From Lachnospiraceae bacterium (GTDB taxonomy: Bacteria; Bacillota; Clostridia; Lachnospirales; Lachnospiraceae): a stretch of DNA of 64,000 nucleotides. Location of the stretch: the NCBI GenBank assembly GCA_017940415.1, contig JAGAYR010000044.1, forward strand, positions 186,001 through 250,000, given 5' to 3'. A program made the position numbers and the translations under genes. Positions 18,557 to 27,928 of this stretch are shown here, in pieces; within the stretch, counting starts at the first letter, position 1; the number at the start of each line of letters is the position of its first letter. The notes under the pieces were generated by a model. The model saw only the letters and a program-made list of their open reading frames with translations. It searched no databases and had not been told where the DNA came from.

Positions 18557-19690
18557 TTAACTCCTCTGAGCGCAAACTGAAGCTCTTCCTCCTGTTTTAC
18601 GGATATCCGCTGCTTTCTTAACCGCTTTCTCATAAGAATCGGTATCTCCTTCATTATAGAAGATTGTTTCGATCCCTGTAGCTTCCGGAAACTCAAATCC
18701 CTGTCTTTCAAGAAGCTTTTCAACTTCATCGGGAAGGATAACAAATCCGACTGCAGCGGCTTCTTTTCCAAAATAGGATAAAAGAGAATCATATCTTCCG
18801 CCCATGGCTATGGGAGAACCTGCACCAAGTGCAAATGCCTTAAATACTATTCCAGTATAGTACTGATATTTAGAAAGCATTCCGAGATCAAATGATACAT
18901 ACTTTTCAAACCCTCTGATCTTAAGTAGCTCAAATAATTTACTGAGTCTTTCGATCGCTTTCTTTGATATTTCATTTCCTGCCGAAGCCTCAAGCTCTGA
19001 AAGCATGGAATGATCAGCGAAAGTATCGGTAATACGAAGGAGTTTATCCCTCATCTCATCACTTATATCGCACTTTCCGAGCAGATCCGATGCTGCAATT
19101 GGATTCTTGGAAGAAATAAGTTCTCTCAGATCTTTTTCTTCTTCAAAAGAAAGCTTTGCTTCATTACAAAGACCTTTAAAATAATCCACTTCACCTATTG
19201 AAACCCGGAAATTCTCAAGTCCGGTTTTAAGGAGGCTCTCTATGAGCAGGGAAACCATCTCTGCATCTGCCTGTACGCTTCCGTCACCTATAAGTTCGGC
19301 ACCTTCCTGAGTCACCTCACAGTATTTTCCCTGTAATGATGAAATATTCTGGAATGTGGAACCTATATAAGAAAATCTCAGAGCTCTGTCGTCGTCCATA
19401 AAGTACTTGGCAGCGCATCTTGCGATGGAAGGAGTAAAATCCGGGCGAAGTGCCAGGGTTTCATTTTCCTTATCGAAGAACTTATAAAGCTCTCTTGAGG
19501 GAATTGTTCCGACTTCTTTGGAAAAGACATCGAAGTATTCGAATGACGGCGTCTGGATATCCGAATATCCGTATGAAGAGATGACATCCGAAATGGTTTT
19601 TCTCACGAACTTGATATTGTCATATTCCCTGCCATAGATATCTCTTACGCCATCGGGAGTATGCAGCAGATTGTTGTTGAAATTACTCAT
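18557..19690 (-). CDS. hisZ: ATP phosphoribosyltransferase regulatory subunit HisZ
   Basis: A 377-residue paralogue of histidyl-tRNA synthetase that activates and feedback-regulates short HisG. Class II synthetase-like features are seen: TPDGVRDIYGREY at the N-terminus, LRPDFTPSIARCAA (motif 2 region) and a motif 3-like AMGGRYDSLLSYFG. It lacks the C-terminal anticodon-binding domain of true HisRS. It is the first gene of the his operon and is preceded by a consensus promoter and an unusual repeat-rich leader. Confidence 0.92.
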   Translation of the reverse strand: MSNFNNNLLHTPDGVRDIYGREYDNIKFVRKTISDVISSYGYSDIQTPSFEYFDVFSKEVGTIPSRELYKFFDKENETLALRPDFTPSIARCAAKYFMDDDRALRFSYIGSTFQNISSLQGKYCEVTQEGAELIGDGSVQADAEMVSLLIESLLKTGLENFRVSIGEVDYFKGLCNEAKLSFEEEKDLRELISSKNPIAASDLLGKCDISDEMRDKLLRITDTFADHSMLSELEASAGNEISKKAIERLSKLFELLKIRGFEKYVSFDLGMLSKYQYYTGIVFKAFALGAGSPIAMGGRYDSLLSYFGKEAAAVGFVILPDEVEKLLERQGFEFPEATGIETIFYNEGDTDSYEKAVKKAADIRKTGGRASVCAQRS

Positions 19691-19723
19691 ATACTTTTTA
19701 TCCCTTGTTCATGGTACAATACA

Positions 19724-19782
19724 AATGTTTCACGTATTGAATGTTTCACACTTTACTATGCTAATGTGCTAACATGCTAATA
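19724..19782 (-). promoter_or_regulatory. Repeat-rich his operon leader (candidate operator)
   Basis: Just downstream of the hisZ -10 box, the + strand shows three 8-base units TGCTAATG, TGCTAACA, TGCTAATA (19759-19782), then two copies of AATGTTTCAC (19724-19733 and 19740-19749) set 16 bases apart. The arrangement suggests a protein-binding region. I see no T-box stem set or leader peptide rich in His codons. Confidence 0.5.
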
Positions 19783-19788
19783 TAGTGA

Positions 19789-19817
19789 ATTATACAGACC
19801 GGATAACAATGTGTCAA
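19789..19817 (-). promoter_or_regulatory. hisZ promoter
   Basis: On the minus strand a perfect -35 TTGACA (19812-19817) and a perfect -10 TATAAT (19789-19794) are separated by 17 bases. The start point would fall near 19782, giving a leader of about 92 bases. Confidence 0.85.
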
Positions 19818-19864
19818 CAACCAAAAACACTGTTATTATACCGCAATTCCCGAAAGGATAATAA

Positions 19865-21091
19865 ATGGATTCAGTATATTTCGGCAAAGAAACCAGTATA
19901 AAGATCAATCCCGAAACTAATGACACCGAAAAAAAGGACAGAGTCAGAGAATATTACTTTCCTGACGAGAATAACAAGAAGATCAAGGCTATAGAATTCT
20001 TCTCCGCTCTTTTTTCATCAGCTGTTTTGGATTTTCTGCTCCTTGGAATCCTTATGCCGCTTTTAATTCTTAATCTGGAGTGGTTTTATAAAGAACTTTC
20101 ATTTATCGAACTCATTTCCTTCTATATAGCAAGTATAGTATTTATCTACTTTATTATATTTACGCTCTTATATCTGCTGATACATAATTCAGGGCGCAGG
20201 TATGTATATGTTAATGATAACGGAACATTCTATTTCATAAAAAAAACAATCAGAGTTAATACTCACAAAAAAGGGATATTTACCTCTAAAGAAAAAGCTA
20301 ATGCAAAAATCCATGCAAAATACGCAAAACAAATCAATAAGATCAACAATCTGATCGATAAAAAAGCTTTTTCCGTAAGAAAAACCCTTACTGATTGCAA
20401 AGTATCCGATGAAATTCATGAAAACGGACTGTATTACACCGGATATAACGAAGCTAAGCTTAATGACGAAGAATTCCGCATTCCGGAAACCTACGTTAAA
20501 TATGAGGCCGGTGCAGACTACTATTCGCCGAATTCGTTACCTAAATTTCTTTTATTCTTAATCAAATTTGCTTTATATGGCGGAATCTTTCTATTTCTCT
20601 TTTATACCGTCAATAAAAAACTGGCCCTTTATGAGGCAAATGTTTCGGCATATATTGAAGAAAAAAGTGCAATACTTAACTCTTACGGATTCGAATATTA
20701 CGAATCGCCCTACGATTATGCCAGACAATATGATTACGTGGAATTCACCACTGACGATTATCTGAGAAATTCCATAAGGTTTTATTATGATTTTAATGAA
20801 GACGGCGAATTTGAAGATGATTCAATCTTTATAGACTTTGATCTGTACATGGACGATGATACAGATTATCTGATTCCTCTTGTCCGGGATATATACGGTG
20901 GTGAACTGCCCGATGAGAATCTGATAATCGATCTGATCAATGAATACAAAGAAGATCCTACCGATAAAAAAACAGAAACCAGATCAAACGATAATACCTA
21001 TTTTTCCGTTACGGTTCATGAATCATATTGGGCGGATTACGATATAACGATTTACATAAGCGAATATCATAACAACAGATCCATATTCTAA
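19865..21091 (+). CDS. Membrane protein of unknown function
   Basis: I do not recognise this 408-residue protein. Two hydrophobic segments lie near residues 50-75 and 82-107, and a third near 228-248. The part between is basic and Lys-rich, while the C-terminal 150 residues are acidic and rich in Asp and Tyr; a loop YDFNEDGEFEDD slightly resembles a calcium loop but lacks the full spacing. AAAGGA precedes the ATG. It diverges from hisZ and converges on the hydrogenase-chemoreceptor gene. Probably lineage-specific. Confidence 0.65.
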   Translation: MDSVYFGKETSIKINPETNDTEKKDRVREYYFPDENNKKIKAIEFFSALFSSAVLDFLLLGILMPLLILNLEWFYKELSFIELISFYIASIVFIYFIIFTLLYLLIHNSGRRYVYVNDNGTFYFIKKTIRVNTHKKGIFTSKEKANAKIHAKYAKQINKINNLIDKKAFSVRKTLTDCKVSDEIHENGLYYTGYNEAKLNDEEFRIPETYVKYEAGADYYSPNSLPKFLLFLIKFALYGGIFLFLFYTVNKKLALYEANVSAYIEEKSAILNSYGFEYYESPYDYARQYDYVEFTTDDYLRNSIRFYYDFNEDGEFEDDSIFIDFDLYMDDDTDYLIPLVRDIYGGELPDENLIIDLINEYKEDPTDKKTETRSNDNTYFSVTVHESYWADYDITIYISEYHNNRSIF

Positions 21092-21096
21092 AATAG

Positions 21097-21127
21097 AAAG
21101 CTCCCGGCCAAAAGTGCAGGGAGCTTT
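21097..21127. terminator. Terminator between convergent genes
   Basis: A 9-bp stem AAAGCTCCC / GGGAGCTTT with a 13-base loop sits between the rightward membrane protein and the leftward hydrogenase-chemoreceptor; TTTTAT follows on the + strand and a looser T-rich stretch on the minus strand. Confidence 0.75.
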
Positions 21128-21141
21128 TATATTTCACATAT

Positions 21142-23076
21142 TTAGAATGAATCAAGAAGCTGTTTCAAGGATTCTTCTACGTCCTCGGTTACTGTAGTCA
21201 TCATGTTGATAGATGTAGCAGTTTCTTCCGAAGAAGCAACCAGATTCTCTGCTCTGGAATTAACCTTTTTAACAATTTCGGCAAGTCTGGATGATTCTTC
21301 TATCAGCTTATTAATGGTTTCCTTAATATCCTGATTGTTCTTATTGGAATCATTAGCCGTGACGCTTGAATTTTCAGCCAGATTCTTTATCTCATCAGCA
21401 ACAACAGCAAATCCTCTTCCGGCCGCTCCCGCTCGTGCTGCTTCGATGGAGGCATTCAGCGCAAGAAGATTTGTCTGATTGGATATTGCAATAACGTCAG
21501 CGTTATTGGATTCCAGTTTATCCAGGTATCCTTCTATGGATGAAAGCACATTTCTGAGATTCTCGGCAAATTCATCAACCTCAGTCATGTATTCGGATAT
21601 CTTACCGGTCTGCTGAGCATTATCATCACTGATCTTCTGTATCTGATCGATGGAATTAAGAAGATTGTTGGAATTCTGATTTATTCCGGATTCAAGACTC
21701 TCTTTCTTATCGATCAGTTCCTCATGAGCTTTCTGAACTTCCTCGGTAAGAGCGATTGCCTTATCTTTTTCCTCGTATGCCCTGTCCTTGATATAGTGAA
21801 CACAGTTACGGCGATGACTGAATCCGTTATAGATTGCTATTGCCATATCACGGCATGAATCATAACCGCAACAGTTACAGTCAATGTGTCTCTTTTCTTC
21901 CGTTGTTTTCCTCATCTTGTTAAAGATCTTATCAATCTCGGATTCGGAAGGGATCTGATACATGCAGTCTCTGCTTCTGTCGGTATATTTCCTGATGAAG
22001 TCATTAAGGTTAAGATCCGCAAACTGTTTGTTGAGCGCAGCCAGTCTTTTCTCCGGAGTCAGATTTCTGCCCCATGCAGATTTTCTGGAACCGTTCTTGC
22101 TGTCCGCTTTAACCTTCATGATTGTTTCGAAAACATCTTCATTCATGGTCTTTCTGTTATCGACGCCGGTACCGTAGAGGCATCCGTTGGTACAATTAAG
22201 CGCATCTATAAAGAGATATTTGGTCCTGCTGCTCTTGATACGGTCTTTATTTCTGCGAAGGTACTCATACATGTGATGTTCGCCTTCCATCTGACGAACT
22301 AAAGCATCTTCTCCAAGAAGCCAGTAAACGTTCTCTTTAAGTCCGCCGGGCATGGGATAAATGGATCCCAGACCGTATTCGATCTCATCCGTATAAGGCT
22401 GAGCTCCGCTTACGGGATGGGCTTTAAGATAAGCAACAAGTTTGGAAAATGTTAGGTTATATGCGATATATCCCTGATTATTGGGATCGTCTATCTCATT
22501 CTTTTTGGCAATACAAGGACTGATAAATGCGAATTTGTCATTTATCTTCAGATATTTCTTGGCATAAACTGCCGTACACATCATGGGTGAGTGGACGGGC
22601 ATAAGCTTGGGAAGAAGTTCGGGAAGGTATCTTTCGATATATCCTACAACAGCTGGACAGGGCTGAGAGATACCGCCGTAGAATTTGTGCTCAGTAATAT
22701 ATTTGATATATGCCCATGTGGTTATATCCGCACCAAAAGAAACACTAATAAAGCGGTTTACACCAAGCTTTTTGAGCATACCCAGATATTTACTGTAATC
22801 ATGAGGGTAATTAGCCAGAAATGCCGGCGCAATAATGACGGAAATTTTCTGACCTTTAGATAGATCTTCAAAAAACTTTTCAACATCATCTTCATACTCT
22901 CTGGCTCCGTGTTCGCAAGCATCAAGACATGCCCCGCATGCGATACACTTCTTAGGATCTACTTCAATTATGTTGCCTCTTTCAAGTTCTTTAGCAACAT
23001 TTGCTCCGGTACAGCTACAGGCTCTGATACATTTGTTACATCCGATACATTTGTCGTTAGTTTTGATCAACCCCAT
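21142..23076 (-). CDS. [FeFe]-hydrogenase-like protein fused to a chemoreceptor signalling domain
   Basis: A 644-residue cytosolic fusion without membrane segments. Residues 1-60 hold two ferredoxin-type [4Fe-4S] motifs ([22 protein letters not shown]). Residues about 75-310 are the hydrogenase large-subunit C-terminal domain, with H-cluster cysteines in SQPCP (140), SPCIAKK (188) and NCTNGC (295, 299). A further cysteine cluster follows (CNCCGYDSC plus Cys425), then a coiled coil and a methyl-accepting chemotaxis signalling domain whose conserved tip spans about 531-565 ([18 protein letters not shown]). The ATG at 23076 has GGAGG 8 bases ahead; an upstream TTG in frame overlaps that site. 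It resembles sensory rather than catalytic hydrogenases; H2 or redox sensing that feeds CheA/CheW is inference. No che gene is nearby. Confidence 0.88.
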   Translation of the reverse strand: MGLIKTNDKCIGCNKCIRACSCTGANVAKELERGNIIEVDPKKCIACGACLDACEHGAREYEDDVEKFFEDLSKGQKISVIIAPAFLANYPHDYSKYLGMLKKLGVNRFISVSFGADITTWAYIKYITEHKFYGGISQPCPAVVGYIERYLPELLPKLMPVHSPMMCTAVYAKKYLKINDKFAFISPCIAKKNEIDDPNNQGYIAYNLTFSKLVAYLKAHPVSGAQPYTDEIEYGLGSIYPMPGGLKENVYWLLGEDALVRQMEGEHHMYEYLRRNKDRIKSSRTKYLFIDALNCTNGCLYGTGVDNRKTMNEDVFETIMKVKADSKNGSRKSAWGRNLTPEKRLAALNKQFADLNLNDFIRKYTDRSRDCMYQIPSESEIDKIFNKMRKTTEEKRHIDCNCCGYDSCRDMAIAIYNGFSHRRNCVHYIKDRAYEEKDKAIALTEEVQKAHEELIDKKESLESGINQNSNNLLNSIDQIQKISDDNAQQTGKISEYMTEVDEFAENLRNVLSSIEGYLDKLESNNADVIAISNQTNLLALNASIEAARAGAAGRGFAVVADEIKNLAENSSVTANDSNKNNQDIKETINKLIEESSRLAEIVKKVNSRAENLVASSEETATSINMMTTVTEDVEESLKQLLDSF

Positions 23077-23190
23077 ACTATTTTCCTCCAATTGAAAATA
23101 GAAAATCTCAGAAGTTATTGTATCAATATAACGATATTTATAAAAGTTTCATAATTTGGAAAATTTATGACAAATTTAGCAATATTGTAC

Positions 23191-23219
23191 AAAAAAGTCT
23201 CCCCATCACTGAGGAGACT
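23191..23219 (-). terminator. recU terminator
   Basis: Stem AGTCTCC / GGAGACT with a 10-base loop, followed on the minus strand by six T. It lies directly after recU and ends the amidase-SDR-RluA-recU group. Confidence 0.85.
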
Positions 23220-23221
23220 AT

Positions 23222-23761
23222 TTATTCATCTGGTCTGTCAGCCAGATCCTGATTAACTTTATCAAGATACGGAACAGGTATTCCGGGATTTTCTTTTATG
23301 ATGTAGTCCGGATTAAGCTCATCATGTCTGAAAGATTTGCGTCCTCCTTTTTGAGCTCTTTCCCAGAAGAATTCAAGCATCTGAAGCGGCAGATAATATA
23401 ACTCTTCCCTTCCGGTAAAATAGATCAAAAAGAATGCGATACCGCCCTGCTTTTCGAACTTTCTCATAAACTCAACCTGATGGGCATGAATATTATTGAG
23501 GGCAAAAGTATCGGATGCACATTCTTTGGCATCAAAACAGATGGGAATTCCCTGTACGGCTCCAATGTAGTCTACGGTACTCTTCTGCTCAAAATATGCC
23601 AAAGTAATGTGTCTTGTTGACTTGTCTATATTGATGGGAGTAATGGGAGTAGGAATCTTCTGAACGAGTGCTAGCCCGGCTTCATCATATTTTTCATTAC
23701 TTCTGTTTATAAGGTCCTCGAGAGTGGAACCTCTTAAACCCCTTGATTTCCAGGTGGTCAT
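23222..23761 (-). CDS. recU: Holliday junction resolvase RecU
   Basis: Cleaves Holliday junctions in Firmicutes, replacing RuvC. 179 residues with the family signature RGSTLEDLINRSN, PTPITPI, the catalytic region KSTVDYIGAVQG and CFDAKE (metal-binding acidic residues), then NNIHAHQVEFM. The ATG overlaps the RluA-family stop (ATGA), so it is translationally coupled. RuvA and RuvB, its functional partners, occur about 25 kb away in this window. Confidence 0.93.
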   Translation of the reverse strand: MTTWKSRGLRGSTLEDLINRSNEKYDEAGLALVQKIPTPITPINIDKSTRHITLAYFEQKSTVDYIGAVQGIPICFDAKECASDTFALNNIHAHQVEFMRKFEKQGGIAFFLIYFTGREELYYLPLQMLEFFWERAQKGGRKSFRHDELNPDYIIKENPGIPVPYLDKVNQDLADRPDE

Positions 23762-24720
23762 AGGATTTCCTCTAATTCACCGAATTCTTTTAAAAGGATA
23801 CGTTTCATATCGCCCGGAATGGGTGCTGTCAGGTCAATATCATCTTCCAAAACAGTACGATATGAATGAAGCATTTGTCTTTCTGCTGAATTTGCAGTTT
23901 TTTGATTTCCGTACTTTCTGTCACCCAATATGGGATATCCCAGATGACTTAAATGAGCTCTTATCTGATGGGATTTTCCGGTATAGAGTCTTACTTTAAC
24001 AAGAGAAATATTATCACTGCACTTTATGGCTTCAAATCTGGTTTTGATCATCATTGCCCCATCCGCATCTTCCGGGACAAATCTCAGCTTGTTTTCTTTT
24101 TCGTCCTTAACAACATATTTAACATCTATGGCCGGACCTGTGAAACGACCGTAAACTATTGCAAGGTAGTATTTCTCAAGATCTTTTTCTTTGATCTTAT
24201 CCGACAAATATCTGGCTCCTTCAAAAGTCTTGGAACAAAGTATAAGGCCTGAAGTATTACGGTCCAGTCTGTTGCATACCGAAGGCTTGAATTTCTGCAG
24301 TGACTCCGGTGTGACACTTCCTTTGTTGAGAAGATATCCAATCAGATATTCATTAACGGACATATCGGAGCGATTAACAGACTGGGACAATACGTTTGCA
24401 GGTTTATTAAATAATATTATGCGGTCATCTTCATAAACCTTTTCGATACCTTTGATAGTCGAATAGGCCTTTTCATATACATTGGTGTTTATCTCTTCTC
24501 CCGATGAAAACTTTTCGTAAGTTTCATCGGAAAAGAAAACACTGATCACATCACCTGCTTTTATAAACTCATTTCCGGTAGCTTTGGATGAGTTCAGTGT
24601 AATATTTTTCTTGCGAAGCTGTTTATAGATAAGGCTTTTGGGACATGACGGAAGAAGTCTTTGAAGATATTTATCAAGACGCTGGGAAGCCATATCATTT
24701 GTGACGGTTATCTGTTTCAT
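23758..24720 (-). CDS. RluA family pseudouridine synthase
   Basis: Isomerises uridine to pseudouridine in rRNA or tRNA. An S4 RNA-binding domain (about 12-75, RLDKYLQRLLP) is followed by the synthase domain with the catalytic NRLDRNTSGL motif and YTGKSHQIRAHLSHLGYPILGD at the C-terminal side. 320 residues, as in RluC/RluD. The exact target position cannot be told from sequence. Its start follows the upstream stop by one base and its end overlaps recU by 4 bases. Confidence 0.92.
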   Translation of the reverse strand: MKQITVTNDMASQRLDKYLQRLLPSCPKSLIYKQLRKKNITLNSSKATGNEFIKAGDVISVFFSDETYEKFSSGEEINTNVYEKAYSTIKGIEKVYEDDRIILFNKPANVLSQSVNRSDMSVNEYLIGYLLNKGSVTPESLQKFKPSVCNRLDRNTSGLILCSKTFEGARYLSDKIKEKDLEKYYLAIVYGRFTGPAIDVKYVVKDEKENKLRFVPEDADGAMMIKTRFEAIKCSDNISLVKVRLYTGKSHQIRAHLSHLGYPILGDRKYGNQKTANSAERQMLHSYRTVLEDDIDLTAPIPGDMKRILLKEFGELEEIL

Positions 24721-24721
24721 C

Positions 24722-25279
24722 TTATAAAACTATCTGTTTTAAAACTTTCATACATGCAGCATCCGTTTTATCCGAGTTTTCCAGAGAAGATATACGGTTC
24801 ATATACGCTTTCTTATCGGTAAAGATTTTGATAGTCATATCACCGATCTTTTCAGCAGACAAAAACGACTGTACATGATCTTTAAATGAAGATTCATTAA
24901 ATTTTCCGTTTTCGGTATAGCCGATAATACAGCCGCCGGATACACATAGATGTGATACATGGTAATTTACTTTTTCTGAGGTAAAGACCATGTCATAAGC
25001 ATTGAGAACAGGATCAATATCGATCTTTTCTTTAAAACTTTTGAACCTGCAAAACATGATCACGGATACAAGAGCTTTGGATGCAGGTAACATACCGAGA
25101 ACCGCAACTACCGTAAGAAGATTTTTTCTGGTACCGGTGGCTAAATATCCCGCAAAAAACAGTCCAAGGGAAATGGCATAACCGATTACACATCTTGCAA
25201 TTTCATATTTTCTTTGAGTATCAAGATACAGGTAAGTTCCCTTATAAGAATCACCTGAAAAAAGTCTGGAAAAATTCAT
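24722..25279 (-). CDS. Conserved membrane protein of unknown function
   Basis: I cannot assign a function. The 185 residues include two hydrophobic segments, near 28-48 and 53-76, and a C-terminal soluble domain (about 85-185). The gene sits between the SDR gene (15-base gap) and the RluA gene (1-base gap) and clearly belongs to the same transcript, so it is real. Confidence 0.7.
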   Translation of the reverse strand: MNFSRLFSGDSYKGTYLYLDTQRKYEIARCVIGYAISLGLFFAGYLATGTRKNLLTVVAVLGMLPASKALVSVIMFCRFKSFKEKIDIDPVLNAYDMVFTSEKVNYHVSHLCVSGGCIIGYTENGKFNESSFKDHVQSFLSAEKIGDMTIKIFTDKKAYMNRISSLENSDKTDAACMKVLKQIVL

Positions 25280-25293
25280 TACTTAGACCCCGA

Positions 25294-26064
25294 TCATTTA
25301 TATAAACCGCTTGTTAGAGCAATAATGATCCTGTGGGGAACAATCTTGCACATAACTCTGAAAAGTTTCATTACTGTTGTGGGGACGGACACTTCCTTCC
25401 TGGCATAAGAATCCCTGAGGGCTTCTTTAACCACCACCGAAGGAGTGGTCATTGCAAATTTCTTAAGAGACAAAGTTCTCGTACCGTACTTTTCGGCAAC
25501 ATCAAAAAAATCAGTTTTAACAGGCCCGGGACAAACAGCCGTAACATATATCTGTCTGTCTTTCAGTTCGGAATTCAATGCTCTTGAAAAACTGAGTACA
25601 TATGATTTTGAAGCAGCATATACGGCAAAAGCAGGCTGAGGAACAAAAGCGGCACTTGAGGCCAGATTGATGATACGGGAATTCTTTCCCATGTGAGGAA
25701 GACAAACATGTGTAAGCTCGGTAAGTGCTCTTATATTAAGATCGCACATTCCGCCTTCTTCCTTACGTTCTCCTTTTTCAAAATCACCGAGAACACCGTA
25801 ACCGGCAGCATTAACCAAGAATCTTATCCTGTATTTATCGGCATTAAGAAGCTGGGAAATTCTGTTTATCGTATTTCTGTTTGAGAGATCACCGCAAATT
25901 ATTCTGGCATGATGATTAAGCTTTTCGGAGAGTTCTTCAAGCCTGTCTTTACGTCTTGCAACTATCCAAATTTCATCTATACCGTTCATGCTCTGATCTA
26001 AAGCAACGGCAAATTCCTTTCCGATACCCGATGAAGCTCCCGTGACAATAGCGATATATTTCAA
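25294..26064 (-). CDS. Short-chain dehydrogenase/reductase
   Basis: NAD(P)-dependent oxidoreductase of the classical SDR family, 256 residues. Visible are the nucleotide motif TGASSGIG near the N-terminus, the ARRKDRL segment that suggests NADP preference, NAAGYG, the catalytic Ser in LASSAAF and YAASK, and the PG motif in CPGPVKT. The C-terminal stretch resembles DltE/YqjQ-like members, which may associate with membranes. The start is a TTG with GGAGG 8 bases ahead. The substrate is unknown. Confidence 0.88.
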   Translation of the reverse strand: MKYIAIVTGASSGIGKEFAVALDQSMNGIDEIWIVARRKDRLEELSEKLNHHARIICGDLSNRNTINRISQLLNADKYRIRFLVNAAGYGVLGDFEKGERKEEGGMCDLNIRALTELTHVCLPHMGKNSRIINLASSAAFVPQPAFAVYAASKSYVLSFSRALNSELKDRQIYVTAVCPGPVKTDFFDVAEKYGTRTLSLKKFAMTTPSVVVKEALRDSYARKEVSVPTTVMKLFRVMCKIVPHRIIIALTSGLYK

Positions 26065-26084
26065 ATTCGTTTCCTCCGTTTATC

Positions 26085-27218
26085 TTAAGCCTCTCTGTAC
26101 AATGGACTGTCCTGAGAATTGAATCTGTCTATAAAGGTTATCTGATTGGACTTTGTATAAGCGTCATATCTGTTGAACCCCTTGATGACGATATCAGGTC
26201 TGTCACCCGCCTCAAAAGAAAGAGTCAGTTCAAATGATGAGTCAAAGGTTCCGTTGTATGTATCCGCCCCGGGCCAAACCTCGGATTCTTCCCAGGTCCA
26301 TCCGCCATCGGTTGACAATGTATAAAACATCATCATACCGTCCGCTTCTGTCGCTTCAATCCTGACTGTAATGGTATTTGTTGTCGGGTCAACACTTACA
26401 ACGGATACATTAACCGAATCAGGGGCTGTTCTGTCTTCATATGTTGCATCATTAAAATTAGCAGGATCGGCACTTATAAGATTGTCGGAAGCTCCTGTAA
26501 AATCGATTCCCAATATGGAACTCTTAAGCCCGAAATATTCTGCAATGGCATCGGCATCGGTTTCACCGTAGCTCCTGAACTGGTCGTCAGATGCAGTGTG
26601 AACGGCATCAACGGTTCCGTCAGCAAAACAATGCTCAATGATAACTGCGGGAATCTCTCTGTAAATATTGGCGGAAATTATGGTGTAATAATCACCTTCC
26701 GTTCTGAGTCCTTTTCTGGTCTTAACCCCTCTGGGGAAAATACCGTACCGGGATTCGAATTTCTGCATTAAGAGATTCCCGAATTGATAACCGTATGCAT
26801 TGTATGGTGCAACTCTGGAGGTATAAACTTCTATTCCGAATCTGTCGTGTGCATAGCAGGCATTGTAATGAATGCTGAAAACAAAATCCGCATCAACAGA
26901 CTGTGCATACTTGGCCCTGTCGGTAAGACTCATGGTAGTATCATTGTCCGAACGTGTCATATATACTGTAACACCTTCATACATGCTGAGTCTTGAAGCA
27001 AGCGCCTGGGCTGTTATCAGGTTCATAAATCTTTCTTGTATTCTTCCGCCCTGGGTTCCGGTGTCGGTTCCCCCGTGCCCCGGATCGATAACTATGACAA
27101 GATTATCATCATGGGGAAATACCCTGTCTGCAGCTATCACATTCTCGCAAGGAATAAGTGTAAATAAAACAATACACAGAACCATGCTTATAAATACACG
27201 CACTTTCGAAAAAGACAA
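26085..27218 (-). CDS. Secreted N-acetylmuramoyl-L-alanine amidase
   Basis: Zinc amidase (Amidase_3 type) that cuts the bond between muramic acid and the peptide stem. A signal peptide covers about residues 1-31, ending near ENVIAAD. Zinc ligands and catalytic residues are visible in VIDPGHGGTDTG, the QERFMNL Glu, SIHYNA and IIEHCF. The last 130 residues form a beta-rich extra domain with TVRIEATEADGMMMFYTL, of unknown role (possibly Ig-like or wall-binding). I place the start at the TTG at 27218, which has GAGGGGG 9 bases ahead; an in-frame start at 27272 lies inside the upstream terminator and is rejected. Confidence 0.88.
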   Translation of the reverse strand: MSFSKVRVFISMVLCIVLFTLIPCENVIAADRVFPHDDNLVIVIDPGHGGTDTGTQGGRIQERFMNLITAQALASRLSMYEGVTVYMTRSDNDTTMSLTDRAKYAQSVDADFVFSIHYNACYAHDRFGIEVYTSRVAPYNAYGYQFGNLLMQKFESRYGIFPRGVKTRKGLRTEGDYYTIISANIYREIPAVIIEHCFADGTVDAVHTASDDQFRSYGETDADAIAEYFGLKSSILGIDFTGASDNLISADPANFNDATYEDRTAPDSVNVSVVSVDPTTNTITVRIEATEADGMMMFYTLSTDGGWTWEESEVWPGADTYNGTFDSSFELTLSFEAGDRPDIVIKGFNRYDAYTKSNQITFIDRFNSQDSPLYREA

Positions 27219-27256
27219 AACTGTACTCCCCCTCAAAAAATTATATTCAAACAAGA

Positions 27257-27280
27257 AAACCGGCTTGTTCAAGCCGGTTT
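27257..27280 (-). terminator. Terminator upstream of the amidase
   Basis: Perfect 10-bp stem AAACCGGCTT / AAGCCGGTTT with a 4-base loop, followed by T-rich sequence on the minus strand. It ends the rsmD-coaD-coiled-coil transcript. Confidence 0.85.
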
Positions 27281-27290
27281 ATCATTACTT

Positions 27291-27917
27291 TCATTCGTTA
27301 TCGGTATCGGGATAAACCGTACTGACATTGGGTCCTGAACTCTCAGGCTCTTCGCTCTTTCCGTTTCTGGAAGCTCTGAGTGAATCGTGATCGTTCTTAA
27401 CTGCCTGAAGTTTGGAATTAAGAGCATTGAGCAGATCATCATACTGATCCGTTACGGTTCTGGAAGATGCGGTAAGAAGTCCTTCAACATAGTTCATGAC
27501 GTCTTCCATATATCCCATAGCAGCTTCTCTGCATGCGTTAGCTTCATTGGTCGCATTATCGAGAATATTCTGAGCCTCGGCCATAGTCTGCTGAGTTACG
27601 GCATCAGCCTGTTCATATGCTTTCTTAAGGATCTCATTCTGTGAAAGCATCTCATCAGTCTGAGCGGTTGCTTTCTCAATGAGTCCGTCAGCCATCTTTC
27701 TTGCGTTATCAAGAATGCTGTCCTGATTGCTGATTATCTTCTGATATCTGGCGATCTCTTCGGGTGCTTTTCTTCTGAGATCGTCTATATAACCCTGAAT
27801 TACTTCTTTTTCAACATAGATCTCGGTGCTTGAGAGAAGCTTGGGCTTGCATTCGGAAATGTACTGCTCAAGCTCATCGATGACTCCGAAGATCTGGCTT
27901 TCCATTTTTCTTTCCAT
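27291..27917 (-). CDS. Coiled-coil protein, DivIVA/ATPase-subunit-like
   Basis: A 208-residue, largely helical protein with a long coiled coil (about 40-190) rich in Ala, Glu, Gln and Asn, and a disordered polar tail. Proteins of this kind follow coaD in many Clostridia and are often labelled vacuolar ATPase subunit H-like or DivIVA-like; the actual role is unknown. I choose the ATG at 27917 (GAGG 9 bases ahead); an in-frame GTG at 27932 overlaps the coaD stop. No membrane segment or signal peptide. Confidence 0.75.
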   Translation of the reverse strand: MERKMESQIFGVIDELEQYISECKPKLLSSTEIYVEKEVIQGYIDDLRRKAPEEIARYQKIISNQDSILDNARKMADGLIEKATAQTDEMLSQNEILKKAYEQADAVTQQTMAEAQNILDNATNEANACREAAMGYMEDVMNYVEGLLTASSRTVTDQYDDLLNALNSKLQAVKNDHDSLRASRNGKSEEPESSGPNVSTVYPDTDNE

Positions 27918-27928
27918 TATCCGGTTCC

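Noticed and set aside
19726-19749. Two parS half-site-like sequences (TGTTTCACGT and TGTTTCAC) in the hisZ leader
   Set aside because: They are direct repeats, not a palindrome; neither extends to a full parS. Better read as part of the his leader repeats.
20804-20840. Calcium-binding EF-hand or dockerin loop in the membrane protein at 19865-21091
   Set aside because: YDFNEDGEFEDD has some of the pattern, but the twelfth-position acidic residue is missing and no paired loop exists.
27219-27272. Longer N-terminus for the amidase
   Set aside because: The extension would be encoded by the upstream terminator hairpin; a TTG with a good Shine-Dalgarno at 27218 gives a proper signal peptide.
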